Assembly (NCBI GenBank): GCA_963969345.1
Contig: OZ017768.1
Span: forward strand, 1,426,001 to 1,490,000
Direction of reading: 5' to 3'
DNA length: 64,000 bases
DNA from: Turbatrix aceti
Lineage: Eukaryota > Nematoda > Chromadorea > Rhabditida > Panagrolaimidae
The notes under the pieces were generated by a model, which saw nothing but the letters and a program-made list of their open reading frames with translations, searched no databases and was not told where the DNA came from. Position numbers and translations under genes: made by a program. Shown here piece after piece: positions 44,914 through 56,865 of this stretch; the first letter of the stretch is position 1; the number at the start of each line of letters is the position of its first letter.

Positions 44914-47325
44914 ATGGTGTCAAAATTGCAAACATTATTTTTGTTGGCTTTTTGTCTCGTTCAAAATGTTCGTTCATGGCCGAGTCTTGCATCTCAGGTC
45001 TGCGAATCATGTCAGAATCTTGAAACCTACCTGTACGCTGAAATCGTAGCCAATGATACCGATACCGAAATTCTGAAATTTATGGAATCCATGTGCGTGG
45101 CACTCGAAGCCGAAGACACACCGATGTGCTGGGGTGTGGATTCTATCTTCAACGCCAGTTATGCCTACGTCATTCGATCGATTGCACAGCAACATAAAAA
45201 TGCTTTTTGTGGTCTCATAATTGATGGATGTGAGACAGAATATTCGCCTGCAAATGCAAATTGGTCTATTAAACTTCCGGACAACAAGCCCATTCCTGCT
45301 GCCTTGCCTCTGCCGTCTCCGAATAAACCCAAGCTCCGGGTATTGCAGTTATCAGACCTTCACATCGACAACGATTACACCATTGGAGCCGAGGTACAGT
45401 GCACGTGGCAGCTCTGTTGTAGGCCCGAAAATGACACGTCTGAAGGCATTGCTCGGCCCAGCACAATCAAGGAGCCCGCTGGCAAGTGGGGTAGCATTGG
45501 GGTCTGCGATGCGCCGTACTGGTTGTTTGAAAACATGCTTCAGAACATAGCAAAAAATCACCAAGACGTAAGATGCGCCAAAAATGTGTATTCAAATATT
45601 TAAAAAAAATTTTAGATTGATTACATTCTCGTAACTGGAGACCTGGTCAGCCACACTGCTCATAAAACTTACAGACGGGAAGGACACATTCAAAAAATCC
45701 ACAACGTATCTGCGGCTTTGAAAACTTATTTTCCAAATAAAGAAATTTATTTTGCAATTGGGAATCATGAAGCTGTGCCACTTGATCAGTCAGTTTTTTT
45801 GCAAAAAAAATTAAAAAATTAATTTAGTCTTTTTTTTTCAGTTTTGCACCCCATTTTACCCCACAGGAATTTCACATGGATTGGCTCTACGATACGATTG
45901 CGGAATCCTTCTATCAGTATGTCCCGGAAGAAGAAGCACAAAAAACGTGGAGATAGTGAGTACACCTCAAAAATTTTTTTACGTGTAATTTTTTTTAGCA
46001 GAGGATCTTACATGAAGAAATTATTCCCTGGCTTAAGACTAATTGTTCTCAACAGTGCGTACAGCTACGAATCTAACATGTGACTTTTAAAGCTTCCCTT
46101 CAAAAAATAAAAGTATTAAAATAATTTTAGATACATGTTCATAAACGGCACAGATCCAGATGGTTCGCTTTCATGGCTGGTAGCCCAGCTAACCGAAGCT
46201 GAAAGTGTCGGCGACAAGGTGCACGTTGCGGCACACGTTCCTTCGGGGTCAAATTTACTCGAAGGATGGGCTATTAATTATTACAACATTGTCAATCGGT
46301 GGGTTTTTTCGTGATAAAATGGGGTTTACCGGCATTTTCTAAACAATAATGAAAATCATGCCAATTTTGTTTAAAACGAACAATCTTAAAAAAAATTAAT
46401 TTGTATCGTTCGCGTTTGCTTCTTTTTTTTGTTTGTCATTTTTTTACGGTAAAAAAAATATTACGATAACCTAATTTCAGATTTGAAAGCACGATAGTAG
46501 CCCAATTTTTTGGTCACGAACACGTCGAAGCAGTCAACATGTACTACGAAAACCCAAACAGCGCGAAATCTCGTCCGACAAGCGTCGTCTACCTTTCGCC
46601 GAGCATGACCACATTTTACACGTCAAATCCAGCTTACAGAATTTACACACTTGATGGAAACTACACAGGATCGACTTTTGTAAGTGCAACAAGATTTTTT
46701 TGACAACACATTTATTTACAAAATAAGTTTTTTTTAGCAAGTTTTGGATTTCGAAGACCACTTTTTAAACTTGACGATTGCAAACGCCAAGCCTGACGAC
46801 GATCCCGTCTGGGAACCGTTGTTCATGTCTGTGAAGAAGGAATACGGGTTGGCAAATATGTCGGCAGAAGAGTGGAACAATGCTATCAATCGCATGGAAG
46901 CTGACAATACATTGCTTCAAAAATACTGGCAGTAAGTAAAAATTTTTATTTGAAAAATTTTTTTTTTCAAATTTTATTATGATCAAAAAATATTATTTTC
47001 ATTTTTTTCAATTTTTTTAACAATTTGTTTTTCACAATTTTTTTACAGCAACATGCACCGCCGCCTGAACATGGAAGACTGCACCGGAGATTGCGTTGCT
47101 GAAGTTTTGTGTTTTTCACGAAAATCGCATAACTCAGATGCTCTCTGTCAGTCTGTCTACAACAAGAAAAACAGCATCATGCCGGAATTGACGACACCAC
47201 TCTTATACAGTTTGCCGAATAAAGTTCAGCCGACTGCCGGACTGTTGAAGGGAATTCAAAATTATCACATTACAATGAAGAGACGACAGCGGCTACTGAA
47301 AACAAACCGAGTGTCAAAAAAATGA
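44914..47325 (+). CDS. asm: Acid sphingomyelinase (sphingomyelin phosphodiesterase), paralogue 2
   Basis: Exons 44914-45567, 45616-45788, 45842-45955, 45999-46079, 46131-46298, 46481-46679, 46738-46931 and 47049-47325. The start at 44914 gives a clean signal peptide (MVSKLQTLFLLAFCLVQ); a longer frame from 44851 is possible. Domain order equals paralogue 1: saposin-B (VCESCQNLETYLYAEIV), metallophosphoesterase motifs QLSDLHIDNDY, VTGDLVSH, GNHE, AAHVPSG and FFGHEHVE, then the Cys-rich C-terminal domain (DCTGDCVAEVLC). The GHTH motif reads GHEH but both His ligands remain. The C-tail is about 35 residues longer than in paralogue 1 and basic. Same reaction and location are expected. Confidence 0.92.
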
Positions 47326-48323
47326 TGCGTGAGTATGAAAATCTGATTATGTGATAATGTTGAGGTTGTTTGTCATTGTTGAAATTAAAGTGTTAAAAAA
47401 TTTGAAATGAACACAAAACAATCATTTTTTTTCTGGACAAACAGTTTTTTTAGACCATTTTTTTCATTTTTTTTGGACAAACCGTTTTGAAAAATCAAAC
47501 GCATACAATTTTGACCGCGTTCGCAAACGAAAAAAAAACAAGTGCAGAATTTTGCAAATTTTTCGTAAAAAAAACATGTTCGTAAAAAAACAAACAAACG
47601 CGAGACTTTGCCCATCCCTGATTAAAATCAATCAGATTATTGCTTATTTTTTTCTATTCCCAAAATTTTATCACTCTTCGCAAACATGGGTACCCATCAC
47701 ATCACGCGCCTCTAAAAGAATGCAGGTTTTTTTTATTCTCGGATCTTTTTTTGTTTCTCGGATATAAGATTTCTTGGAAGCTTGACAAATTTTCTCGTAG
47801 CCTTTTCTCACACACGAAAGAAACATACAAACCAGTTACAGATCCGGAATGCAAAAGTACAATGTCATTTGTCGTTGAAAGAAAACACAAAAAAAGCGAA
47901 TTAATCTACTTTAGTAAAAAAAACTGACGTGAAAAAAAATTATCTTGCAACATTCTTTTTTTTTAGTACACCGCTTTTGGTGATTAGCCAATTTTTCTTC
48001 TTCTTTCTTTTCTTTGTCGGTCGTTGATCTCTTTTCTTGCAAGTCGTTTTTTTCCAACTGTTTGACGAGGTGCTGGAACACGAAAAAAAAATAACAAAAG
48101 GGGACAGAAAAGAGCAGAGGTGTGACATATCGACAAAACATGTGAAGAAAAAAACGACTTATTTCTGTTTTTTTTTGTGCATCGATCGAGTTCAATGAAA
48201 AAATGCCTGCAAACAAAAGCAGCGGAACAAAACTTTGGCAGGCGGGGCTTACAATTCCGTATTTTCCAAAAGCAACGCCGTTTTTCCTTTCTACGCTATC
48301 GGCCACCACAGAAAACCAACTCG
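47326..48323. other. Intergenic region, AT-rich, with a possible hAT-like end
   Basis: No gene. Around 47410-47630 there are repeated ACAAACGTTT-type words and the minus-strand word CAGGGATGGGCAAAGTC at 47610-47626, which resembles hAT transposon termini. The other end was not found. Confidence 0.4.
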
Positions 48324-50084
48324 ATGGTACAAATAAGAATTTTGTTACAAATCTGGGTACTAATAAAATTTATTTCCCCAGTTTTGGCATCGTACTGTGG
48401 TCAACATGCTGTGCCGTACAGCTTTGAAGTAATTTTTTTTAATTTTTTTGCATGCACAAATGACGATTTCTTTCAGGTTCTGCAAGATGGAAGCCTGATT
48501 CTTGGATGCACTCCTTCGACCTGTCTTGGTGTAGAAGCCGGTAAACATGATCCATCATTGGTTCCACAGTCCACCAGAAGCCTTGAAAATGCGATATTTC
48601 ATGCTCAACCTGGAGGAAGGGGATCAGTTGATGGATTTTTAGATACTAGATTTCAACCGGATTCAAATGGCGTTGTTTACGGCCGTCATCCGGTGGTGAG
48701 TGTTGTTTTGGAAATTATTGAAATAAAAAAATTGAAATATGTAAGAAATAAGAAGTGGTCGTTTTTGCTGAATTCGGGCGACAAACTGTCAATGTTGCTA
48801 CTTATATTGGTTGCAAAAAGTGTATCGTATTCGATTTTTAATCTATTTGTGATTTGTTTTGTCCTATTTTTCGCTTTTCATTTTTTTTTTGTTTTTTTTC
48901 ATAAAATCCATTTTTGAAAAAAAAGAATTTTTCTCGCACATTTATCGTTCTCTGCTCTCCATGCTTTTTTTATCCTCCCACGACACCGGTTCCCCCAAAC
49001 TCACATCAGTTGTTTTTTTCAGATCTGCGATGCCACATACACCACGCAATCCTGTGATAGCCCTACCCAGTGGTTTGGTGGAAATCTACCCGGTTATGAG
49101 CAAGTTTTTTTTATTTTAACAAAATCTCGTGCCTTTCAACCAACATTTATTTACAGCGGGTTTCCAGTAGTATGCTGCTCGTACGAACCCGTGAGATTCT
49201 CGCAAGCCGTTGGGATATCCAGCGTCAGCGTCGGACAGCGGTACATAGGTGGCGATGTCACCACTCCCGGCAACCCGCCTTCGTTTGATTACATCTCGAA
49301 CATCGTCCGACGCTGGGATGCCGTCGCTGACAGGTTTACGTACGACGTCTATGCAAAGCGTGCAGCGTGCGTCGGAAGGCTGCCTGTTGCCCCGGTAGCA
49401 GCAGCAGCGGCACCCTCTCCAGGATGCTGCGGAGCAGCAGTGGTCGGTCCAAGTCTCTACTGTTTCTCTGGAGACTCCGTGGTCCGGCTAGCCGGTGGGC
49501 AGTCCAAGCGCATGGATCAGGTCGTTATCGGTGACTGGATAGCTTCTACGCTGGATAATACGGTAACCTACAGCCGGGTTGAATCCTGGATCCACCGAGA
49601 ACCCGACGAAGAGGCTGAATTTCTCGTCATTGCTGGAGAAAACCTAGACAGTCCTCTGGAGCTGACACCCGATCACTACATTTATGAAGCCGATTGTGCC
49701 CTGCTCAACCGGACGATACAAGTTCGACGGGCGAAGCAAAAAATGGTCCTGGCAAAGTTCATCAAGCCTGGAGCGTGCATACACGTTTCTAAAAACGGAT
49801 GGGGGCTCAATGTCATTCGTGTGGAATCTGTGACAACGTGTCGGAAACGTGGAGTGTATTCTCCGATGACAACAAGTGGTACAGTAATTGTAAATGACGT
49901 ATTCGTGTCATGCTACAGTATAGTCAATCATCGGCACGTTCAAAGTGGAGTCCAGAAACTTGTTCAAATTTACACGGAATATGTTTTGAAGATGTTCTAC
50001 ACGTGGAAGAACGACGATGAGGTTGGTAACAGATTTTCCATAACATTGTCTGACGTTTTCGCCCTTGACACTAATTTTAATTAA
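48324..50084 (+). CDS. wrt: Warthog hedgehog-related protein with Hint domain
   Basis: Exons 48324-48428, 48477-48695, 49023-49099 and 49157-50084 encode 442 residues. A signal peptide (about 1-22) precedes a Wart domain: SYCGQHAVPYSFEV, LQDGSLILGCTPSTC, SCDSPTQWFGGNL and FPVVCCSYEPVRFSQ. An Ala/Pro/Cys linker leads to a Hint (Hog) domain starting at Cys236 (YCFSGDSVVRL) with the TPDH block (ELTPDHYIY). The Hint domain normally self-cleaves and may add a sterol-like adduct to the secreted N-part. The residue before the Cys is Tyr, whereas hedgehog has Gly. Intron 3 uses a GC donor (GA|GCAAGT). The C-terminal end after 50020 is less certain, as a further intron starting at GTTGGT (50021) cannot be excluded. 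Confidence 0.9.
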
Positions 50085-50954
50085 AATTCTAAATAATTAC
50101 CGAAATCAATATGAATTTTTGATTTCATTCAAATATTTAGATAGGTTACCATTAGATGTAATACTTTCTTATAAAAACTCTATAAGAAATTTTAAAATCT
50201 ATGTATGTTGGTTATAGTGCATTTTTAAATCCAAAAAACTTTCAAAAATATTTTTGAAAATGTACACCATTTTTTTTAGGTAAAACTGTTACCAGGTGTA
50301 AATCTATTATACCAAATGGGATCCCTGGTCCTACCTGAGACACTAATTTAATGCAATCACCTAATATCTATTCAAAATACCTTCGCCTCGCCTACTGTGG
50401 GCTGTATTGGCACTTTACCGACACCACTGGCAACGGTGAAAAACGCCAGCAAAAATAAATGTTTTTTTACGATGGGAACAAGCTGTGAAAAAACCATACA
50501 AATACGCACAAAAAAATCTGAAAAAACTAAATTTTCAATTCGAGACCACGTAAAAATGTACCCAAATGTTTGGTTCCTTCGCATGTTGCGCGCAGTCTAT
50601 TTTGTGTCCCCTTTTTTGATGAGTCAAAATGAATTCAATCCATAAACTTTATAAAAAAAACCACTACAACAAAGAAATTAGTACCATAAAAAATATGTCA
50701 ACGAATAACAAACGAACTTCTAGGAAAAATTTTTTTACGCCAAAATGGACTTTTTTTATCACATTTCCAAATAAAAAACATAGAGCCAGAGTGAGCTAAC
50801 GAGCACAAAGCGCCAAGTATTATATCATTCAAATGGCTGATCAAACAATCGATATCATGACACATCCCAGGATCGGATCGAATCCATAGTGGTTGTAAAC
50901 TGAACTACACAGGGCTAAAAAAAAGATGGAAGGAAAAATCGTAAATAATATTTC
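50085..50954. other. Intergenic region
   Basis: AT-rich. On the minus strand at 50500-50375 a short frame begins with a signal-peptide-like stretch (HLFLLAFFTVASGVG) but no further exon is evident; not called. Nothing else seen. Confidence 0.45.
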
Positions 50955-52016
50955 TCATTGGTCAGATTTCTTCTGAGCCCCCTCAGCCGGAGCAGCAGCT
51001 GGGATAGTGGCCGTCGGTACCGGAGGCTGGATGTGCATGGGCAGGGGTCCGAGATTCCACGTGCCATTGACGGCAGCTGCTGCCTTGAGGATTTCGCGGG
51101 GCTCCATCTCGCAGAGGTAGTGCTCGATGAGTCGTCGACGCATGAGTTCGCAGAAATCTGTGAGATTCGTGCGCTGGGGCTCGATGGGGGGCTGACCCTG
51201 GCCGGGGGGCGGGGTGGAGGCCGTTGAGGGCTGTGGGGTCGTCGGCTCCAGGTCCTGGTCCACGGGGGGCGGGGGTGGGGGCGCGGAGGCTGCCTGCTGC
51301 TTGAGGTACTCCGCCGCCGTTGGCAAAGTGTCCCGTTTCTCGCCACGAATAATGAAGCAATCCTTGATCTGTCCATCTGCGCAATCGTATCGCAGAATTA
51401 GGTTACACACTTTTTGAAACCTCTCCACCATCGTCGAATTCGTACCCCCAATATCCAGATTCTTATCCATCCGCAGAATCGCTCGTTCGACCATTTCGAG
51501 ACGGAGCCAGGCCTGTCGGAAGCTGGATAACAGACTCAGGCAGTATCGCTTGAGGATATTTTCGACAGATTCGGCGGGATACTTTTTCCTGAGGCACCCG
51601 ACCCTTCTGAAATGGTCGATGAGCAAGACAAAGTGATTGATCTGAAGTCTGAGCGCTTCGACCAAATTTGTCGGCGGGGACTGGTTCGAATCGGCGGAGC
51701 GAGCAATATCCTCCTGGTAATCTCGGATGAGCTTGAGTCGAGCGTTGTAGACATCCCTCTGCCTGGCCACCTTGACGAGTGCTTCCGTCGGGATGGCAGC
51801 GACATTTGCCTGGCACTGGGCGGAGGACAGCAGCTGGTAGGATTCATAGACGTGGGGCCAGACTCGCTCGGCCAGCACCTGCTCCTCGACGAGAAAGTGT
51901 GGGGATACCGCGTACATGTGTAGGTCATTCATCGTACCTGGAAGATAGGAAGAGCACAATTTGCTGCCACATAGAAAGAGTGAAATATCGTCCGTTGGCT
52001 GGGGTATAATCGACAT
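50955..52016 (-). CDS. Unrecognised conserved-looking protein with Pro-rich insert
   Basis: A single uninterrupted frame of 353 codons. The start at 52016 was chosen because a splice acceptor (TTTTTTAG at 52035-52042) lies 18 nt upstream, so the in-frame ATG at 52034 is almost at the splice site and both are possible. Residues 1-240 look like a folded helical domain (for example VWPHVYESYQLLSSAQC, LIDHFRRVGCLRKKYP, LILRYDCADGQIKDCFIIRG). A Pro/Gln-rich linker with PPPPPPP follows, then a helical segment (LTDFCELMRRRLIEHYLCEM). No transmembrane region or signal peptide. I cannot assign a family. GC content and codon bias are higher than in the flanks, supporting a real gene. Confidence 0.75.
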   Translation of the reverse strand: MSIIPQPTDDISLFLCGSKLCSSYLPGTMNDLHMYAVSPHFLVEEQVLAERVWPHVYESYQLLSSAQCQANVAAIPTEALVKVARQRDVYNARLKLIRDYQEDIARSADSNQSPPTNLVEALRLQINHFVLLIDHFRRVGCLRKKYPAESVENILKRYCLSLLSSFRQAWLRLEMVERAILRMDKNLDIGGTNSTMVERFQKVCNLILRYDCADGQIKDCFIIRGEKRDTLPTAAEYLKQQAASAPPPPPPVDQDLEPTTPQPSTASTPPPGQGQPPIEPQRTNLTDFCELMRRRLIEHYLCEMEPREILKAAAAVNGTWNLGPLPMHIQPPVPTATIPAAAPAEGAQKKSDQ

Positions 52017-52034
52017 TTCAGCTTTTCTAGGCAA

Positions 52035-52044
52035 CTAAAAAAAA
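52035..52044 (-). other. Probable trans-splice acceptor
   Basis: Run of T then AG on the minus strand, just upstream of the start of the Pro-rich protein, with no upstream exon. Confidence 0.4.
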
Positions 52045-54175
52045 GTTAACGCGATATAAAAATTTTCAAGCAGACGTCAAAGGTTTGGAAGAACTCGGGT
52101 TCGTCGTTTCCGTTGATTGACGTCGTCGCCGGTCCCCGGAAGCAAAAAATAACGAAACAAAAGTCAACGCGATTGGCAGGGAGAAACGAACAGGAAGAGA
52201 ACACGGACCCGGAGAAGACCACGACGCATTGTATAAATGCGCGTCCATGCAGTTTGTCTATGCGGTGAAAAATTTTCGTGGTGGGAGTATGGGATTTTTA
52301 AGATTTGGCCTGAGATTAATTTTTGAGAAGGGTTTTTTTTGTTTTATATAACGTTTTTTATCTTTTCGGATATAAAAGGATGAATAATGGAAGTATGAAA
52401 ACTTTTTCGAGATCAAAAGATGGAAATTAAGCTTATTGGGGCGGCGGGAAAGAAAAAACTGTACAATGGGTTGCGTAGGCCGGCGGCGCTGCGCAACATC
52501 AGCCAACTGAACACCCAAATACCACCAACTACCTGGACGTTGAACGTTGAACGCTTGGCGCCCGCCGGTTGACTTGACGGGAAATGGAAATGGGATTGAG
52601 GAGTACGTGACGTAGAAGGACAGGGAAGGGGAAGATGGATAATACGATAACAGGGGTCATCCTCTACGTCGTTCAGGGATTAGGGAGATTTTTAAGGATA
52701 TTCTTGATCGACATATCTCCCGAGCAGTAAAAAATCAAAAAAAGGCTGTTTTTTTGGCATTCAGGGATGCGCGAACAGTTGTTGTTTTTCGCGAACAAAC
52801 GCAAACATTTTGATAATTTTTTTGTGAAATCGAACAAACATATACATTTTTGATCGTATTCGCGAACGAACGACGAACAGAAAGGTTTTATCAGGGAGAA
52901 AAATTTCGTTCTTTTTTGGTAGAAAAATCGTAAACAGACGCCATCTGCGTTTTCTCGTTTTGAGTAACGATATTTTTACAAATTTTCGTAGTTTGCTATT
53001 ATTTTGTCAAATACCGTTGAATCAATGATTTTTCGTTCTGTTCAAAAAATTTTGACTTTCTCGCGAACGAATAAAATTTATATAAATGTAAAAAATTTGC
53101 TCTAAACGCTGAATTTTTTTCGCAAAAAAAGTGAACGTAAATTTATAATAAAATAAATTTCACGCGGCCTCCCCAAAAAAAGTCCAGCTTCGACAAGACT
53201 TTATTTATGCCCATCAAACAAAAATGCGTATTGAACAATCAAAGTTTATGAAAAAAAGGAGATTCTTATTTTTAAATAGAATAATACGAAACCAAAAAAA
53301 AGGTACAACAGAAGTGGTAGGTAAATAGGAGGTAGAAGGATAACACTGCTACTACGTGGAACATGTAAAAAAAGAAAGGGGGAGTCAAAAATCAAAAAAA
53401 TGTCCACTGTCGACGATGGGAGCAAGCAGGGAAGGGAGTATAGGAATCGTATTGAATTGACGACGATGCCAACTGTGGCAATGAAGAAAAATTACGAAAA
53501 ATTGTACAAGCAGGAACGAGTGAATACAAAAAAGAAAGGACAGGAGAGAAGGAGAAGATTTGAAACAGTACTTGGATGAAACCTTTGCCAAACAATGCCA
53601 ACGAACACAATTTTTGTTTTGAGTAGATCGAGTGACGTAATCTGAAAAAAAAGTACGGTAATCAAAATCATATAATTTTCTAAAAAATCAGTTTTCTATC
53701 GAAAAAAAATATATTTTTGACCCTAAAATTAAAAAAAAATCGTCCTAACCCCAATTTCTAATTTTGAGCAATAAAACAAATTCTTACCTCAACTCTACTT
53801 GTGCCATTGATCAGTCGATGTTCCTTTGATTCGCTTGGCAGGAGCAGCACCAGCAGCAGCGTGAGTCGTCTGCCGGCAGACGAAGGAAAAAAACGGAAGA
53901 AGAAAAAGAATAAAACAAAATCCTTGTGAACTGGTTCGGTTACGGTTGTTTTTGGTTATGGGGCTTGTGGAGAGATGAGTGATGATTGATCAATGAAAAA
54001 ATTCTTACAAAAAAAACGACGGTGTGTGTGTGTGTGTGCATGTGTGATAAAGTTGGTTCAGTTATCAAATCAAGTGCGCGAGATCCATGAGGTGTATGTG
54101 AGAGGAGGGAGGAAGGATGGGGAGAGATAAGTTAGCCAGCCAACAACTTTTTTCATTCGCCTTGGCCCTGACGCC
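52045..54175. other. Intergenic region, 2.1 kb
   Basis: No convincing gene. At 52764-52880 CAGGGATGCGCGAAC begins a stretch rich in CGAACAAACG words that resembles the one near 47410-47630 in inverse orientation, perhaps a degraded hAT-like element. A TG microsatellite lies at 54022-54038. Confidence 0.5.
54022..54038. repeat. (TG)n microsatellite
   Basis: Eight TG dinucleotides followed by CATGTGTG. Confidence 0.9.
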
Positions 54176-56356
54176 TCAGATCATGCTATCCAGCTGCTGC
54201 GAGGTGGCTTGGATCACGTCCTCCGACGAGTAATACTGCGTTCCGGGAGGGACGTATTCCTCTTCGTGAGCGAGCTAAAAAATCACCCAAAATCACAAAA
54301 TTTTTACCTCGCCCCCAAAAAAGCTTACCACATCTCTCGGCAGTCGGCCATCTCCGTCGTAGAGGGAGTACTGAGAGGCCGTGCCCTTGGGGTTGCCATC
54401 GGGTCCGGTGTGGCCTTCGTCGGCTGAGGTGTTGCGATTTCCGCCCTCGACGGTTGTCTTGAGGAATTTCTGATGGGCAATCGCAGAGCACTTCTTCAGC
54501 TGAGATTCGAGATTTTGAACTTGTTTTTCGAGATATCCGATCCTGCAATAATTTTTAAAATCATTCATAAAATCCTCCAAAAAGTATCCAAAAACCAACC
54601 TCGCTTCCGACTGAGTCTGCTGAGATTGGTGAGCGTGGATCGTGTCCTCGTTCAGCTGCTTGAAGTAGTTCAGCGTCTCTTTGCTGTTCTGATAGGACCG
54701 ATCGAGTTCTTGCTAAAAAAAATCATTCAAAGCTTCAAAAAACTACTTTCCACCAAAAAAACCCACCCTCAACACCGCAATCAACTCATTGGCCGAATTG
54801 AGCTCAGGAGACGCCGAAGATTTGAGATCTTCGGTGAGTTTTTCGATATTCTTCAGAATAGTCGGTGGAATCTCGTGAACCGGCGGCGCGAACGGTGGAC
54901 GGACGATTGTTCGCTGAACTGGCTGGAAGCGAGGATGGATGATCCTTGGCACGCCATTTACGATGGGATTTGGCCGAGGACCGAGGATTCGGGTCTGCTG
55001 ACGAATGACGACTCGATTTTGAACGGGCGGACGAACGACGACCGCCTGCTGACGAGCCTGAGGCGGAGGGGCGACGGGACGGTTCAGCGCATTCACGGAT
55101 TGCACGGTCTGACGCGCCTTCTTGGCCGGCGTCCTCACGGGCTCGTCCTCGACGTAGTCCGCGTCGTTGGGATCATCGAGGTAGGATCCCGCTGATCCGG
55201 AGGACAGTTGATGGGCATTTCGCGCGCGGGTCTTCGGCGCAGGGACTTTCAGAGAGGGTTTGGGCTGGTTGAGGAGTTCCGAGAGCTCCTCTTCGTCGAA
55301 GGGAACGTCCAGGCTCGCGTTGTGCTCGTCGAATTCCTGAAAATGATAATTGTTTATTTTCTGTTGGAAAAACAAAACTTCCCATGAGGAAAATAAATAA
55401 ATATGTAGCGCTGGTTGAAACGAACGATAACAGTGAAAAAAAACTGCTCCCAAACCAGGAAATCGATTCGACCGACAGAATGAATTACAACAATGAAGAA
55501 TAAAGCAGCGCGAGTCGAGCAAGCGCTTGATTTTTTTCAAGACGCAGACAGTCAGAAAAAAAGCTTTGCATGCTGCGAATGACGGGTTTTATTTTCAAAA
55601 AAAAATCTTTTTTTTTCAAACGAAATTTTTTTTCTCATTTACACCAAAAAACGTTCACCAACCTTTGAGAGTTGTTCCATATCCGCAGTCGCAGCAACCT
55701 CGGTGGGAACAACCGGTACGGGTGCAACACCTGCCTTGGCCTTTGTCGGTGACGCGTTGGCGCCCTTCCTGGTCTGCCGTACCGGTTTGACCTCAAAATC
55801 GGCATGTTGATCGTGGTGTTGGATGATTTCGCTGTGTTCAGCAAATCCGTGGCCATGAGCATGAGCATCGACGAGGTCAGCTTCATCGTCTTCGAGCTTG
55901 GACTTCTTCCTTCCTCGGCCTTTCGGTTGCGCTAAAAAACAACAAAAAATATTTTTTGTCAAAAAATTTTTTTTAATAAATTTTTCCATCTGATTCCGAC
56001 TCAAAGAGAAGATTAGTAAAGCATCACAGCCTACTCCAGACAGTACAAGCCAAACGAAACGGCTTCATGCCATGACAGAGTAAGCAATCAAACACTGATC
56101 GGGTTTTCATCATCGTCGGTATACTTTTTTTGTCACAAAAAAAAATATAAAAAATTTACGAACCCGCAGGATGAGCCGCTCCGACGACGACCGCAGAAGC
56201 AGCAGCACCACCACCGCCGCCTGCTACCTTCTTTCCGCCAGCAACAGTCTTCGGAACCTCGCTTTCATAGTCCATTTCATCGTTTCCCTTCGCCAGAATC
56301 GTAGACCAATTTTTGTTGGTTGCGGTGCTTCGACGGGGGCGTTCTGTTGCCGACAT
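54176..56356 (-). CDS. Unrecognised, probably nuclear protein with coiled coil
   Basis: Six exons (56356-56164, 55931-55663, 55336-54767, 54712-54600, 54542-54329, 54274-54176) total 1458 nt, 485 residues. The N-terminus is basic (ERPRRSTATNKNWSTIL) followed by a Gly/Ala tract; then a basic KGRGRKKSKLEDDEAD patch that looks like a nuclear localisation signal, a His-rich stretch, an acidic segment (PFDEEELSELLNQ), and a long Arg/Gln/Val/Pro-rich region (exon 3). The C-terminal 150 residues are helical, probably coiled coil (RIGYLEKQVQNLESQLKKC). I do not recognise the family; chromatin or transcription is a guess from composition. It lies 509 bp downstream of the ZC3H3-like gene on the same strand. 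Confidence 0.75.
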
Positions 56357-56865
56357 CTTCCTTTTTTTCTTCTTTTCACGTCTTCTTCGTCAACCAGTCG
56401 TTTTTCTTGCCAGTCTGTTGAGTTGGGGGTTATTTCAGGAATTTGTACTTGGTAACGTAATCAAAGACTAAAATCCCCAAAAAAATACAAATCAAAATCG
56501 TTTTCAAACCAAAAAAATCATCATTCAGATAACCATATCGGTCTACGTCATAAAAACGTATAAAATCCCACAGATAAAAAATACGATACAACTCTGTTTA
56601 TTTTCAAGTACCGCGTAACAAGATTATGAAAAAACAAGGGCGATTCCGTTGATACGTATCCATTCAAAAACATGCTTCACGTTAAGGCCAAAAAGTCGAA
56701 GAAGTGCCGTCGTCGATGTTCTGTCATGTTACAAAAAAAAGTGAGCGAAGTGTGTTGTGTGCTATCCGGATATCTTTTTTCCAAATTTTTGTTTTTTACA
56801 ACAAAAATTTTTAGAAAAAAAAACACCCAAACTAATCAGTGCTACTCAGAATTGCATTCCTTTTC
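56357..56865. other. Intergenic region
   Basis: AT-rich spacer between the ZC3H3-like gene and the next same-strand gene. No feature seen. Confidence 0.5.

Noticed and set aside
50375..50500. Short minus-strand frame with a signal-peptide-like start
   Set aside because: Only about 40 codons after the likely acceptor and no second exon found.
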